From Saprospiraceae bacterium UBA6168 (GTDB taxonomy: Bacteria; Bacteroidota; Bacteroidia; Chitinophagales; Saprospiraceae): a stretch of 30,561 bases of DNA. Below, in pieces: positions 1 to 7,221 of this stretch. The translations under genes were made by a program, and so were the position numbers. The stretch's first letter is position 1, and each line of letters opens with the position of its first letter. The DNA is taken from contig DIUC01000018.1 of assembly GCA_002435785.1 (NCBI GenBank), positions 1 to 30,561 on the forward strand, in the 5' to 3' direction. The notes under the pieces are model-generated. The model saw only the letters and a list, made by a program, of their open reading frames with translations. It did not search any database and was not told the DNA's origin.

Positions 1-1
1 C

Positions 2-529
2 TTTGAGCTTATGCATGACTCAACATTTGCACAGTACGAAAAGCGCTACAATGAAATCGCCCTCAAATGGCTGGCCGGCACAGAACCGGATACAACCGCC
101 GCTGACGACCTGCGCACCATCGCCCAGGCCTGCCTCCCGGCCGGCGGCCGTGCCGTGCTGGACGCTCGTGGCCTCTGTGCCGTATGGCTCAAGGAATACA
201 ACGATGAGGGCGGCTGCAACAGCCTGCAGCCACGGAGCAGCGGAGGGGAAGCACTTGTTGCAGCAGAAGAGACCCCAGTGCTGAACATAGTGCCGAACCC
301 GGCGGACGAACTTGTGCGGGTTTCACTGAACGTATCAATGGCAGAAGGGGAGAGCCTGGAAGTGCAGTTCTTTAACCTGAACGGCCAGCAGGTGCATACG
401 GCTACGGTGGTCTCCGTAAACGATGAATTGATGGTGCCCGTGAAGGGTTGGCCAGCGGGGCTGTATGTGGCCAAGGCAATTGTTGGCAACAAAACCATCA
501 GCAGGACATTTGTGGTACAGCACCGTTGA
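2..529 (+). CDS. C-terminal end of a secreted protein with T9SS type A sorting domain (5' partial)
   Basis: The frame is open from the first bases of the window, so the start lies upstream; the ATG at 11 is probably internal. About 175 residues are visible. The first ~75 are polar and contain three cysteines (ACLP, GLCAV, GGCNS). After a short linker, the last ~75 residues form a typical T9SS type A (Por secretion tail) domain: VPNPADE, then beta-strand-like segments, then the GWPAGLYV turn and a terminal strand ending TFVVQ. Such domains direct proteins through the outer membrane by the T9SS and are cleaved for release or surface attachment. The function of the missing N-terminal part cannot be told. 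A second T9SS cargo gene starts about 60 bp downstream on the same strand, so the two may be co-transcribed. Confidence 0.8.
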   Translation, partial: FELMHDSTFAQYEKRYNEIALKWLAGTEPDTTAADDLRTIAQACLPAGGRAVLDARGLCAVWLKEYNDEGGCNSLQPRSSGGEALVAAEETPVLNIVPNPADELVRVSLNVSMAEGESLEVQFFNLNGQQVHTATVVSVNDELMVPVKGWPAGLYVAKAIVGNKTISRTFVVQHR

Positions 530-590
530 TTTCAATTTTTAAACCATGGGGGCTGCCCAAATGGGGGCTGCCCCCTCATTTCAAACAGGT

Positions 591-2216
591 ATGGAAAAGT
601 CAATCAGAATAATTTTCACCCTCGCAGTCCTGATGATTGGGTGCCAATGCGCACACGGGCAACAGCATGACAGGCATTGGATGGGGATAAATGGCATAGG
701 CCCTGGTGGCGGCACTTATGGCCCCGTCATTATGGGCTTCGACGGTGACAGCATTAGCTATCAAGTCCCACAGCCCACTTCTGACACGGTTTACTTACAT
801 GAGAGCGTCGCCATGAGCGATGCCGCCGGCAACCTCCAGTTCTACACTAACGGCAACGTGGTGGTCTCCTGGGACGGCTATATCATGCAGGGCGGCAAGG
901 GCTTCAACGCGGGGACGCTCGATGGCAATGGCAATAACACTTTTAACTACGAGTACGTCCCCTACACCTACCAACTCATCCCCGACGGCTACGAGGCGGG
1001 GGTGTATTACATGCTGCACTCCTTCATCACGTCGGCGGCTTTGGTGCCGTGCAGCATCGGTGCGGCGTCGTCCAAGATGCAGTTGAGCAAGATAGACATG
1101 CGGCTCAACGGGGGGCGGGGCAAGGTGGTCTATAAGAACCGCTACATCAACGAGGTGCTGATGGGTGCGGTCTTTGCGGTGCTACAGCACGGCAACGGGC
1201 ACGACTGGTGGCTGGTGCAGCGCAGCCCCGACGGGATGGACTTCCGCTCCACCCTGCTGCGCAGGGACTCGGTGCTGCTCACCGTGGAGAGCACCATGAT
1301 GCCGGGCCTCAGTTCCGACTGGTTCGACTGCTGGGACTTGTGGAACTCGGCGCTCAACCTGTTCGACGTTTCCCCGGACGGCAGCATGCTGCTCGACAAC
1401 TTCGGTTTCGGCCACGCCAAGCTGATGTCCTTCGACCGATGCAGCGGGGAGATTTCGCTGCTGGACACCTTCAGCATGGGCTCCACCTACCTTGTGTACA
1501 ACGGGGGGGAGGGCTACGCCTCGGTCAATACCTTCGCCTTTTCGCCCTCGGGCCGCTACCTGTACGGGGTGGGCTGGGCCGGCTTTGTCCAGTACGACCT
1601 TTGGGCTTCGGACATCCTTGCCAGCAGGGTGCCGCTGGGCGGGGTGCCCTGGCGCATGGACGATTTCCAGAACGTGATGGTGACCGACCCGGGCGGCTAC
1701 GGTCCCTTCTGCCTCGGCCCCGACGGCAAGCTGTACAGCCTATACGAGACAGCGCACAACGTCTTCGAGCACCCCGACGAGCCGGGGGAGGCCAGTGGCT
1801 ACTGCATCGCAGCGGACAACCCGCCCTCCTGCCTCGGCCCCGATGTGCCGTACTACCTCTTCTCCACGCCCCACCCGCACTACCGCCTCGGCCCCCTCAC
1901 GGGCAGCGGCTGCGATACGATACTGAGCAGCACCAAGGAGCCAGTGGCGGGCAGCGGCTACGGGGTCACGGCATCGCCCACCGTGGCCAGCGGGCAGGTG
2001 GAGGTGGCCATCAGCCTGCCCGGCTACGGCAGCCACGTCACCGCCGAGGTGCAGGTGGTGGACATGCTGGGGCGGGTGCTGCACAGGCATAGCTTTCCGC
2101 CTTATGCCTACCTGCATACGCTGGACGTATCGGGCTGGCCCGCTGGGCTGTACAACGTGGTGCTGCTGGAAGGGGGCAGGGCGAGGGCGGGGGCGAGGTT
2201 GGTGGTGGGGAAGTAG
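591..2216 (+). CDS. Secreted T9SS protein, beta-propeller-like
   Basis: 541 residues from the ATG at 591. An earlier in-frame ATG at 546 would add 15 residues encoded by a GC-rich direct repeat (gggggctgccc twice). The 591 start is preferred because it places a signal peptide at the very N-terminus: basic MEKSIR, hydrophobic core IIFTLAVLMIG, and cleavage near AHGQ. The mature part has propeller-like repeats such as MSDAAGNLQFYTNG, DVSPDGSMLL and FSPSGRYLYGVG, which look like blade strands with Ser-Pro-Asp/Ser-Gly turns. The last ~75 residues are a T9SS type A domain with the GWPAGLYNV turn. No catalytic motif was recognised. The protein is probably cell-surface or secreted, with unknown ligand. 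It is the second T9SS cargo in a row and may be a paralogue-type gene common in Saprospiria. Codon use is strongly GC3-biased. Confidence 0.85.
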   Translation: MEKSIRIIFTLAVLMIGCQCAHGQQHDRHWMGINGIGPGGGTYGPVIMGFDGDSISYQVPQPTSDTVYLHESVAMSDAAGNLQFYTNGNVVVSWDGYIMQGGKGFNAGTLDGNGNNTFNYEYVPYTYQLIPDGYEAGVYYMLHSFITSAALVPCSIGAASSKMQLSKIDMRLNGGRGKVVYKNRYINEVLMGAVFAVLQHGNGHDWWLVQRSPDGMDFRSTLLRRDSVLLTVESTMMPGLSSDWFDCWDLWNSALNLFDVSPDGSMLLDNFGFGHAKLMSFDRCSGEISLLDTFSMGSTYLVYNGGEGYASVNTFAFSPSGRYLYGVGWAGFVQYDLWASDILASRVPLGGVPWRMDDFQNVMVTDPGGYGPFCLGPDGKLYSLYETAHNVFEHPDEPGEASGYCIAADNPPSCLGPDVPYYLFSTPHPHYRLGPLTGSGCDTILSSTKEPVAGSGYGVTASPTVASGQVEVAISLPGYGSHVTAEVQVVDMLGRVLHRHSFPPYAYLHTLDVSGWPAGLYNVVLLEGGRARAGARLVVGK

Positions 2217-2268
2217 GGGTATTAGGAAATCGAAGATTCCCGCCAGTAAATTGGGGTATTGAGTAAAC

Positions 2269-2396
2269 TACTGGACATTTTATAACGCTGAATATTTATA
2301 ACGAAAAGACGCAAGGATTGGTAAATCAATGGATTAGTAGCTGTTTTGGGTTGCATTGTACCTTTGTGCCTTTGCTTCGAACAAAAATGTCCAGTA
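2269..2396. mobile_element. Candidate MITE with TA target duplication
   Basis: The arms CTGGACATTTT (2271-2281) and AAAATGTCCAG (2384-2394) are perfect 11-bp inverted repeats. They are flanked directly by TA on both sides (2269-2270 and 2395-2396), giving a 124-bp element with no coding capacity. A TA duplication is what IS630/Tc1-type transposases leave, so a non-autonomous IS630-like element fits. It fills most of the gap between a T9SS gene and aroK. With such short arms a chance hairpin or attenuator is also possible. Confidence 0.4.
2359..2366 (+). promoter_or_regulatory. Bacteroidota-type -7 box (TACCTTTG), probable aroK promoter
   Basis: TACCTTTG matches the TAnnTTTG -7 consensus exactly and lies about 80 bp upstream of the aroK ATG. 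A good -33 TTTG at the expected 19-21 nt spacing is not seen; the nearest TTTG is only 10 nt upstream. The box lies inside the candidate MITE, so the element may supply the aroK promoter. Confidence 0.4.
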
Positions 2397-2445
2397 GATT
2401 TGGCCGCCAACAATTCGTTGTGCATTGTTTTCAACAAATACGCCG

Positions 2446-2964
2446 ATGCGGATTTTCATCTTAGGCTTCATGGGTGCAGGAAAAAGCTATCTAGGTAAAG
2501 AACTTGCCAATATGCTGGGCTTCCGCTTTGTTGACCTCGACGAGCTGATTGAGGCACAGTTAGGCCTGTCAGTGGCTGAGATTTTCGAGACGGGAGGAGA
2601 ACTTGCTTTCCGGGAGGCAGAGGCAGCGTGCCTTCGCAGCCTCGGCCACGAGCGACAAGTGGTGGTGGCCACGGGTGGCGGCACACCCTGCTTTTTTGAA
2701 AACATGCAGTGGATGAACGACAACGGTGTAACCGTTTTTTTTCGGGCTACTCCCGGGTTGCTTGCCCAACGGCTCATTCCCGAAAAAGTACGCCGCCCGC
2801 TTTTGGCTGGTCTTTGCGATGAGGAAGTGGAAGCTTTCATAACTAAAAAATTAGCGGAAAGGACACTGTTTTATGGGTTATCACACCTTGAGTTTGAGGT
2901 GCCGCAGGAAGGGAATCAAGGAATTGAAGTTTTGGCAAAATACCTGAGTCGGTTTTTAGGATAA
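2446..2964 (+). CDS. aroK: Shikimate kinase
   Basis: 172 residues, the usual length of a stand-alone shikimate kinase. It phosphorylates shikimate at the 3-OH with ATP, the fifth step of the chorismate pathway, in the cytoplasm. Visible motifs: Walker A GFMGAGKS (residues 7-14); the DLD motif (D30, D32) for Mg and shikimate; FREAE with the shikimate-binding Arg; ATGGGTP, the glycine-rich shikimate loop; and RRPLL in the LID region. The ATG at 2446 is chosen because the conserved MRIFILGFMG strand starts there. A TTG at 2425 would add seven poorly conserved residues. No Shine-Dalgarno is visible, as usual in this phylum. The gene stands alone, with no other aro gene beside it. All key residues are present. 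Confidence 0.95.
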   Translation: MRIFILGFMGAGKSYLGKELANMLGFRFVDLDELIEAQLGLSVAEIFETGGELAFREAEAACLRSLGHERQVVVATGGGTPCFFENMQWMNDNGVTVFFRATPGLLAQRLIPEKVRRPLLAGLCDEEVEAFITKKLAERTLFYGLSHLEFEVPQEGNQGIEVLAKYLSRFLG

Positions 2965-3831
2965 AAAAAAATACTTGTTCTATTCAATATTTCAAAGTCA
3001 CTTGCCAACTACTTTATTAAATAATAATAGTATTCAAATACGCATGTAATTGATTTAAAATAAGGCAAACGAGCGGCAGTTTTTGGCCTTGTGTAAATGC
3101 TTGTTTTGTAAAATCGTGTAAAGAAACCGCTTGTTTCATAATTGGTTTTGATGCGTCACATTAATACGAAAAAAAGATTAAGCACCCAATAAAAATAGCA
3201 TGTTTGAAGGCTATAATTTAAAAATTGGTAACATTTTTGTACTGGTTAATACGTACCACTGAACATATCTTTCACATAAAGGATGCAGGTATTTTAATAA
3301 AGGCAATACCTTGTAGTAATCTCCAACTTCTATCCTCGTATAAATTTAAGCTTGCGAGGTAAAATATTCAACAACTTCATTTGGGTCAGAAAGGCATGGG
3401 CGAGTGCTGTGGCATTGGTTTGTCAGCTCCACTACGTCCTTGATAACTGAAAAGCTTGGCACCTAAAAAATGCCTCAACATAGTTCCATTTGGCTTTGCC
3501 AATGGTTCGAGCAAAGATGCATAACCCGGAAGTTGTTCGTTGCGAGTTGCGTCTGGTCGTTTGCTGCCCCCTTCGCCCCCTGGCAGCTATCCCCTCTGGT
3601 TGTCGAGTCTCCCCCCGACAAGCATTCGGCCTGCAATTTTCAACAACAACTTTCTTTTTTTGCAAAACAGTCAGATTCTGTCGAGCTTCTTAGCTCCGAC
3701 AACCCATTCGCCACTGAATTTGAAACCGCAATGACAAGCCTCCTAAGCACCGCACCTTTAGTGCGGTAGCTCAAGACCTTACCTAAGCCTTTTTTCATTT
3801 TTCAGCAAGGTGCAAAACACACCTTGCTTTT
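2965..3831. other. 867-bp gap without a convincing gene; AT-rich left half, hairpin-rich right half
   Basis: 2965-3430 is AT-rich and shows no coding pattern. 3430-3831 is more GC-rich. Short open frames on both strands here (about 60-100 codons) have low-complexity or arginine-rich translations and no recognisable domain. Positions 3563-3828 contain five hairpins, the last a terminator. The stretch may be a decayed gene or IS, or a structured RNA. Confidence 0.5.
3563..3767 (+). other. Run of hairpins, possible structured RNA upstream of a terminator
   Basis: Four stems precede the terminator at 3804. GCTGCC/GGCAGC (3563-3568 with 3582-3587). TTGTCG/CGACAA (3600-3605 with 3616-3621). TGTCGAGCT/AGCTCCGACA with one bulged base and a TCTT loop (3679-3687 with 3692-3701). 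ACCGCAC/GTGCGGT with a CTTTA loop (3749-3755 with 3761-3767). I recognise no tmRNA, RNase P, 6S or SRP signature. A rightward non-coding transcript ending at 3837 is an inference. Confidence 0.3.
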
Positions 3832-3837
3832 TTATTT
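3804..3837 (+). terminator. Intrinsic terminator, rightward
   Basis: A 9-bp perfect stem, AGCAAGGTG (3804-3812) with CACCTTGCT (3820-3828), has a 7-nt loop and is followed by a T-rich tract to 3837. The T-tract is on the plus strand, so it is built to stop rightward transcription, although no clear rightward gene lies just upstream. It also sits directly after the stop of the leftward gene at 3832 but has no U-tract in that direction. Confidence 0.65.
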
Positions 3838-5259
3838 AAGGATGGGTTCAATCGCCCTGATTTTCCAGTTGCGAACTTCCGTCTTCGTGAGCTTGTTCGC
3901 TGCCACCCAGCCATCCATCTCCTTGCTTGCCTCTGCGGCGGTGTTGTAGATTTCGCCCGCATACACAAGAAAGCCCTTTTTGTCTTCCGTGAAACAGGAT
4001 TTGAGCAGGGCAGCAGCGAAAATGCCCTTGCCTCGGATGGATTGAACAGTGGTTGTGGCAATTTTGTAGTCCGTCAGTTCGCCCACCTCCACGATGTATT
4101 TTTTGCCGTCGAAATTATAAAAGCGGGAGCAATCGTAAACGATTTCACTGCCGCCCTTTGCGGTGAACTCGTCCGTGCCGACTGACCGAGTGTTGTTATC
4201 TGCCAGTACAGACTCTGCTGGCACCTGGGTGGTTTCTTTCGGGCTGCGCAGCGTCCAGAAAGATTCGTCGGTCTTGCTTTTTTTGCGCTTGGGCATGGAA
4301 GACGAGTCGGGCAGGTAGGTGGTTGGTTCACTCAGGGTATTGGATTTCGACTTGGCGATGTTCTCCGTGAAATCTTCTTTGTCAACCAGCCTAAAATCTG
4401 GGTTTTCCAATTCCTTGGTGAAAATCACCGCCAGCAATGCCAAGCTGCCCGCTATTACTGCTACCTGTGCCTGAGCGCTTTTTCGGTGGCGCAGCACCGA
4501 TTTGTCCTTCTTTTCCCAGCCGAATAAATTGGGCAGCAAGTCCAGTTGGCCCTTTTGGGCTATCTCCTTGAATTTTTGCTGGGACATGAAATCCACTTTC
4601 TGGCGTTTGCCCAAAAAGATGTCGTGACGGCTTGGCGTGATAAGGATTTTCGGGTCGAGGTTTTTGTCCACAGTCAATAATCCGATGCCATTGAAGACGC
4701 ACTGGCTTTTGAGTTCCCTCAAATACCGCTCGTTTTTTCCCTCAAAAACATCGGTGCCGAGTGCCACCCACTGTTCATCGGCATAATATTTCTTGAACTG
4801 CTCCACGGCATAGATGTAGCGGTAGCGGCGGAAATTTTGCGCAATGAGGTAGAACAGCCCAAACACCAGCACCCCGGCCACCGCCAGCAATCCCAAGCGC
4901 TCGCCAAACTTGGTGTTGTCTAAAGCGTGAAAGCGGTTTTGGTAGTTGAAAAATGCAAGCAGCACCATCGCCATGCCGGATATCGCCAATCCGTCCCACG
5001 TCAAAATGCGGTGGTCGGGTTTGAATATCACCTCATCAATGGATGCCTTGGAGGTCGCCTCAAAAGTGGCGGCGAAGGTCTTGCCATCCGGCTTTTTGAA
5101 GGAATAGTAGCCATCGGCCACGATGCCACCAACGCCTTCCAGGTCGTACTTTGCCACAACGGGCTGGTCCTCGTACCGGAGCCGGAACTTGTAGTAATGC
5201 CTAAAAAACCGCAGCGTTACCTTCTTGATGATATTTTCCGTGAGTTGCTGGTCTTCCAA
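3832..5259 (-). CDS. Multi-pass membrane protein with SPOR-like C-terminal domain
   Basis: 475 residues. The start is a TTG at 5259; no in-frame ATG or GTG exists between it and the upstream stop. Predicted membrane segments lie near residues 86-106, 122-141 and 265-281. Between the second and third is a soluble segment rich in aromatic and basic residues. Residues ~285-380 are polar and look disordered. Residues ~387-471 resemble a SPOR fold: a KKYIVEVG strand, a helix, then GFLVYAGEIYNTAAEA matching the second strand-helix of SPOR domains, which bind denuded peptidoglycan. If so, the tail would face the periplasm and the protein could act at the division site or in envelope maintenance. I do not recognise the N-terminal part. 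A 160-bp MITE sits 17 nt upstream of the start. Confidence 0.75.
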   Translation of the reverse strand: MEDQQLTENIIKKVTLRFFRHYYKFRLRYEDQPVVAKYDLEGVGGIVADGYYSFKKPDGKTFAATFEATSKASIDEVIFKPDHRILTWDGLAISGMAMVLLAFFNYQNRFHALDNTKFGERLGLLAVAGVLVFGLFYLIAQNFRRYRYIYAVEQFKKYYADEQWVALGTDVFEGKNERYLRELKSQCVFNGIGLLTVDKNLDPKILITPSRHDIFLGKRQKVDFMSQQKFKEIAQKGQLDLLPNLFGWEKKDKSVLRHRKSAQAQVAVIAGSLALLAVIFTKELENPDFRLVDKEDFTENIAKSKSNTLSEPTTYLPDSSSMPKRKKSKTDESFWTLRSPKETTQVPAESVLADNNTRSVGTDEFTAKGGSEIVYDCSRFYNFDGKKYIVEVGELTDYKIATTTVQSIRGKGIFAAALLKSCFTEDKKGFLVYAGEIYNTAAEASKEMDGWVAANKLTKTEVRNWKIRAIEPILK

Positions 5260-5276
5260 TTTGACGTGGTGGTTTA

Positions 5277-5436
5277 GAGCATGTTTAGTATTTAGTCACT
5301 TGGCCCAAAACGGCCCTTTTTCGCCCTTTTTCCACCTTTTTTCAGTTGCGTAGCCCCACTAACCGCCTTCAAAAAGTTAAAAAACTGACGAAAAATAGCT
5401 CGTTTTTTTCACAAGCACTAAATCCCAAACATGCTC
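5277..5436. mobile_element. MITE, 20-bp terminal inverted repeats, TTA target duplication
   Basis: The left end 5277-5296 and the reverse complement of the right end 5417-5436 both begin GAGCATGTTT and match at 18 of 20 positions. TTA flanks both ends (5274-5276 and 5437-5439), a 3-bp target duplication. The 160-bp body has no reading frame worth naming and is rich in homopolymer C/T and A runs. Ends starting GAG and a TNA duplication fit a non-autonomous relative of IS5-family (IS1031-like) elements; that family assignment is inference. It lies in the leader of the leftward SPOR-like gene. Confidence 0.65.
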
Positions 5437-5452
5437 TTAGTTGAAAACGGGG

Positions 5453-5460
5453 CAAAGTTC
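5453..5460 (-). promoter_or_regulatory. Probable -7 box of the SPOR-like gene, separated from it by the MITE
   Basis: On the minus strand GAACTTTG is followed by CCCCG, close to the TAnnTTTG-CnCCG pattern seen at other starts in the window (one mismatch at the first base). Without the MITE its transcript would have a leader of only about 27 nt. Confidence 0.3.
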
Positions 5461-5566
5461 CACAATTCAAGGATTATTTGTAAAACTAATGCAAAACTCG
5501 AATGGAGGGCGTTTAATTGTTTTGGTAAAAAATTGGTTATCAGCCATTTAGGTTGTTCGTCACAAG

Positions 5567-6427
5567 CTACCGAGTGGTCGTTTGCACGGTCGCATCCAAT
5601 TGTTTCCAGAGCTGCACCACTTCCAGTGCCTCCTTTACATCGTGAACACGAAGTATCCGGGCGCCTTGTTGCAGGGCGACCATGTGGAGCGCCGAAGTAC
5701 CGTTCAATGCTTGCGAAGGAGGTACGCCCAGCACCCGACAAATCATGGACTTGCGGGAGATGCCCACCAGTATGGGCAGTTCCGTCATGCGGAAAATATG
5801 CAGGTGCTGGAGCAGCATGTAGTTGTGTTCGATGGTTTTGCCGAAGCCGAAGCCGGGGTCCAGCACGATGTCCTTCACTCCCAATTCCCGTAAGCGGCCC
5901 AGCTTTTCAATGAAAAATTGGAGGACTTCTTTTACCACATCACTGTATGCGGGCGCTTTCTGCATGTTGGAGGGGTCGCCCTGCATGTGCATCATAATAT
6001 AAGGTGTGCCGAGTGTGGCCACTGTTTCAAACATTTTTTCGTCGAACCGTCCAGCATAAATATCGTTGACAATGCTGGCCCCGGCAGCCACGCAATCCCT
6101 CGCCACCGCTGAACGGAAGGTGTCCACCGAAAGCACTGCCTCCGGGAACCGCCGGGTAATGGCTTCCACTGCTGGCAATACCCGCCGCAGTTCCGCTTCT
6201 TCCGCTATCAGCTCCGCCCCCGGCTTGCTGGACATGCCACCAAGGTCCAGGATGGCAGCCCCTTCTTCCAGCATTTTTTCCACCTGGTGGAGCATGGCCG
6301 ACTCGGTGGTGTACCTGCCGCCATCGAAGAAAGAATCTGGCGTAAGGTTTAGGATGCCCATGACGATGGGGGAGGAGAGGTCGAGCAGCCTTCCCCGGCA
6401 ATTGATGGTCTGTTTTTCAAAAATCAT
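5567..6427 (-). CDS. folP: Dihydropteroate synthase
   Basis: 286 residues from the ATG at 6427, typical for DHPS. It condenses 6-hydroxymethyl-7,8-dihydropterin diphosphate with p-aminobenzoate to give dihydropteroate in folate synthesis, in the cytoplasm. Motifs in order: MGILNLTPDSFFDGG (residues 23-37); the pterin/pABA loop GGMSSKPGA (63-71); SVDTFR; VNDIYAG; MHMQGDP; DPGFGFGKT; GISRKS; and GTSALH...RVHDV. In the second loop the usual STRPG reads SSKPG, so the conserved Thr is Ser and the Arg is Lys (K68). A frame extension upstream to 6499 is rejected because conservation begins at MIFEKQ. The gene is divergent from the DinB-like gene at 6541 and stands apart from other folate genes. Confidence 0.95.
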   Translation of the reverse strand: MIFEKQTINCRGRLLDLSSPIVMGILNLTPDSFFDGGRYTTESAMLHQVEKMLEEGAAILDLGGMSSKPGAELIAEEAELRRVLPAVEAITRRFPEAVLSVDTFRSAVARDCVAAGASIVNDIYAGRFDEKMFETVATLGTPYIMMHMQGDPSNMQKAPAYSDVVKEVLQFFIEKLGRLRELGVKDIVLDPGFGFGKTIEHNYMLLQHLHIFRMTELPILVGISRKSMICRVLGVPPSQALNGTSALHMVALQQGARILRVHDVKEALEVVQLWKQLDATVQTTTR

Positions 6428-6504
6428 GTTGCAAACGATTGGAAGTATTGGACGTTCAGGATAGGGTAATGGTCGTACTGCGTGTAAAAAACAACGCAAG
6501 TTTA

Positions 6505-6512
6505 TACCTTCG
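6505..6512 (+). promoter_or_regulatory. Probable -7 box (TACCTTCG) of the DinB-like gene
   Basis: TACCTTCG differs from TAnnTTTG by one base and lies 28 nt upstream of the ATG at 6541. The same octamer occurs upstream of the DUF4230 gene (7122-7129) and, on the minus strand, of the Vsr gene (23823-23830). No clear -33 TTTG is visible. Confidence 0.35.
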
Positions 6513-6540
6513 GCCAGATTTTCAAGCCAATTATTTCAAC

Positions 6541-7038
6541 ATGAAAGAAATCTATGTCAAATACGCCGGGTACAATCTTTGGGCGAACCGCCGCATGGTG
6601 GATGCTTTTGCCAGCTTACCAGTTGAGGTGTTGGAGGCATCTATTGTGAGCAGCTTCCCATCGGCTCGGCTTACTTTCTTGCATATCTGGGATGCGGAGT
6701 TCCTTTGGTTGGAGCGGTTGCAGGGCCATTCTCCTGCGGCCTTCCCAAGCAAGACATTCGAGGGGGACATCAACGCCGTTTTTGCGGCATTGTTGAAAGG
6801 CTCGGAAGCCTTCTTGACTTTCGTGGAGGCGCAGCCAAGTGATTTTTTTGAGCGCAGCCTTTTTTTCAAAACCATTTCATACGGTGAGCAAACGCAGTGG
6901 TCTTACGAGATGATTCACCACTGCATGAACCATTCGACCTTCCACCGGGGGCAGCTCATCACGTTGGGCAGGCAGCTTGGAATTGATAAATTTCCACCAA
7001 CCGACTTTGCCTATTATTTGAGGGAACTGGGCAAATAA
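6541..7038 (+). CDS. DinB-family four-helix-bundle protein
   Basis: 165 residues, the usual size for DinB/YfiT-type proteins, which are putative metal-dependent hydrolases or bacillithiol-type thiol transferases. The three metal-binding histidines of the fold can be placed at H48 (FLHIWDAE), H131 and H135 (NHSTFHRGQ). The start MKEIYVKYAGYNLWANRR is the classic first helix of the family. The substrate cannot be inferred. It is transcribed divergently from folP and followed by a hairpin at 7043. The name recalls E. coli dinB, but this is not the Y-family polymerase. Confidence 0.85.
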   Translation: MKEIYVKYAGYNLWANRRMVDAFASLPVEVLEASIVSSFPSARLTFLHIWDAEFLWLERLQGHSPAAFPSKTFEGDINAVFAALLKGSEAFLTFVEAQPSDFFERSLFFKTISYGEQTQWSYEMIHHCMNHSTFHRGQLITLGRQLGIDKFPPTDFAYYLRELGK

Positions 7039-7042
7039 AAAA

Positions 7043-7062
7043 GCCACGCCCTGTGGCGTGGC
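7043..7062 (-). terminator. Strong hairpin after the DinB-like gene
   Basis: GCCACGCC (7043-7050) pairs perfectly with GGCGTGGC (7055-7062) around a CTGT loop. The A-run is at 7037-7042, before the stem, so a U-tract exists only on the minus-strand transcript. On the plus strand it could still act as a U-less terminator or 3'-end stabiliser for the DinB-like mRNA. Confidence 0.5.
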
Positions 7063-7121
7063 CATTCACTAACCTTCATTCAGTGTTGATTCATTTCACC
7101 AGAATCAGTTTAGAGAAACAA

Positions 7122-7129
7122 TACCTTCG
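7122..7129 (+). promoter_or_regulatory. Probable -7 box (TACCTTCG) upstream of the DUF4230 gene
   Basis: This octamer is identical to the one before the DinB-like gene. A start of transcription near 7136 would give a leader of about 80 nt that contains the short ORF at 7162. Confidence 0.35.
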
Positions 7130-7161
7130 GTCAACGAGTCAATTTTTCTTTGTGCTGCTTT

Positions 7162-7221
7162 ATGGAGGAATCATCCGCTGGATTGGTCGCAACTGCGACA
7201 TTCAAAATGGATAAAACATGA
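7162..7221 (+). CDS. Possible 19-residue leader peptide overlapping the DUF4230 start
   Basis: ATG at 7162 opens a 19-codon frame (MEESSAGLVATATFKMDKT) whose TGA overlaps the ATG of the next gene as ATGA (7218-7221). It follows a candidate promoter by some 25 nt. This arrangement would allow translational coupling. The peptide has no recognisable features, and chance is a real alternative. Confidence 0.25.
   Translation: MEESSAGLVATATFKMDKT

Noticed and set aside
1208..2092. 294-codon plus-strand frame inside the second T9SS gene
   Set aside because: Its translation is Arg/Gly/Pro/Ala-rich with no domain, and it overlaps a well-supported secreted protein in another frame.
3432..3769. Short frames on both strands (77 codons minus, 99 codons plus)
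   Set aside because: Low-complexity or Arg-rich translations, overlapping each other, and they cover the hairpin-rich stretch, which explains the composition better.
3563..3828. tmRNA, RNase P or SRP RNA
   Set aside because: None of the conserved cores (tRNA-like ends and tag frame, RNase P conserved regions, SRP tetraloop segment) could be found on either strand.
6541..7038. DNA polymerase IV (E. coli dinB)
   Set aside because: The protein is only 165 residues, with a three-histidine four-helix-bundle pattern; it belongs to the unrelated DinB/YfiT family.
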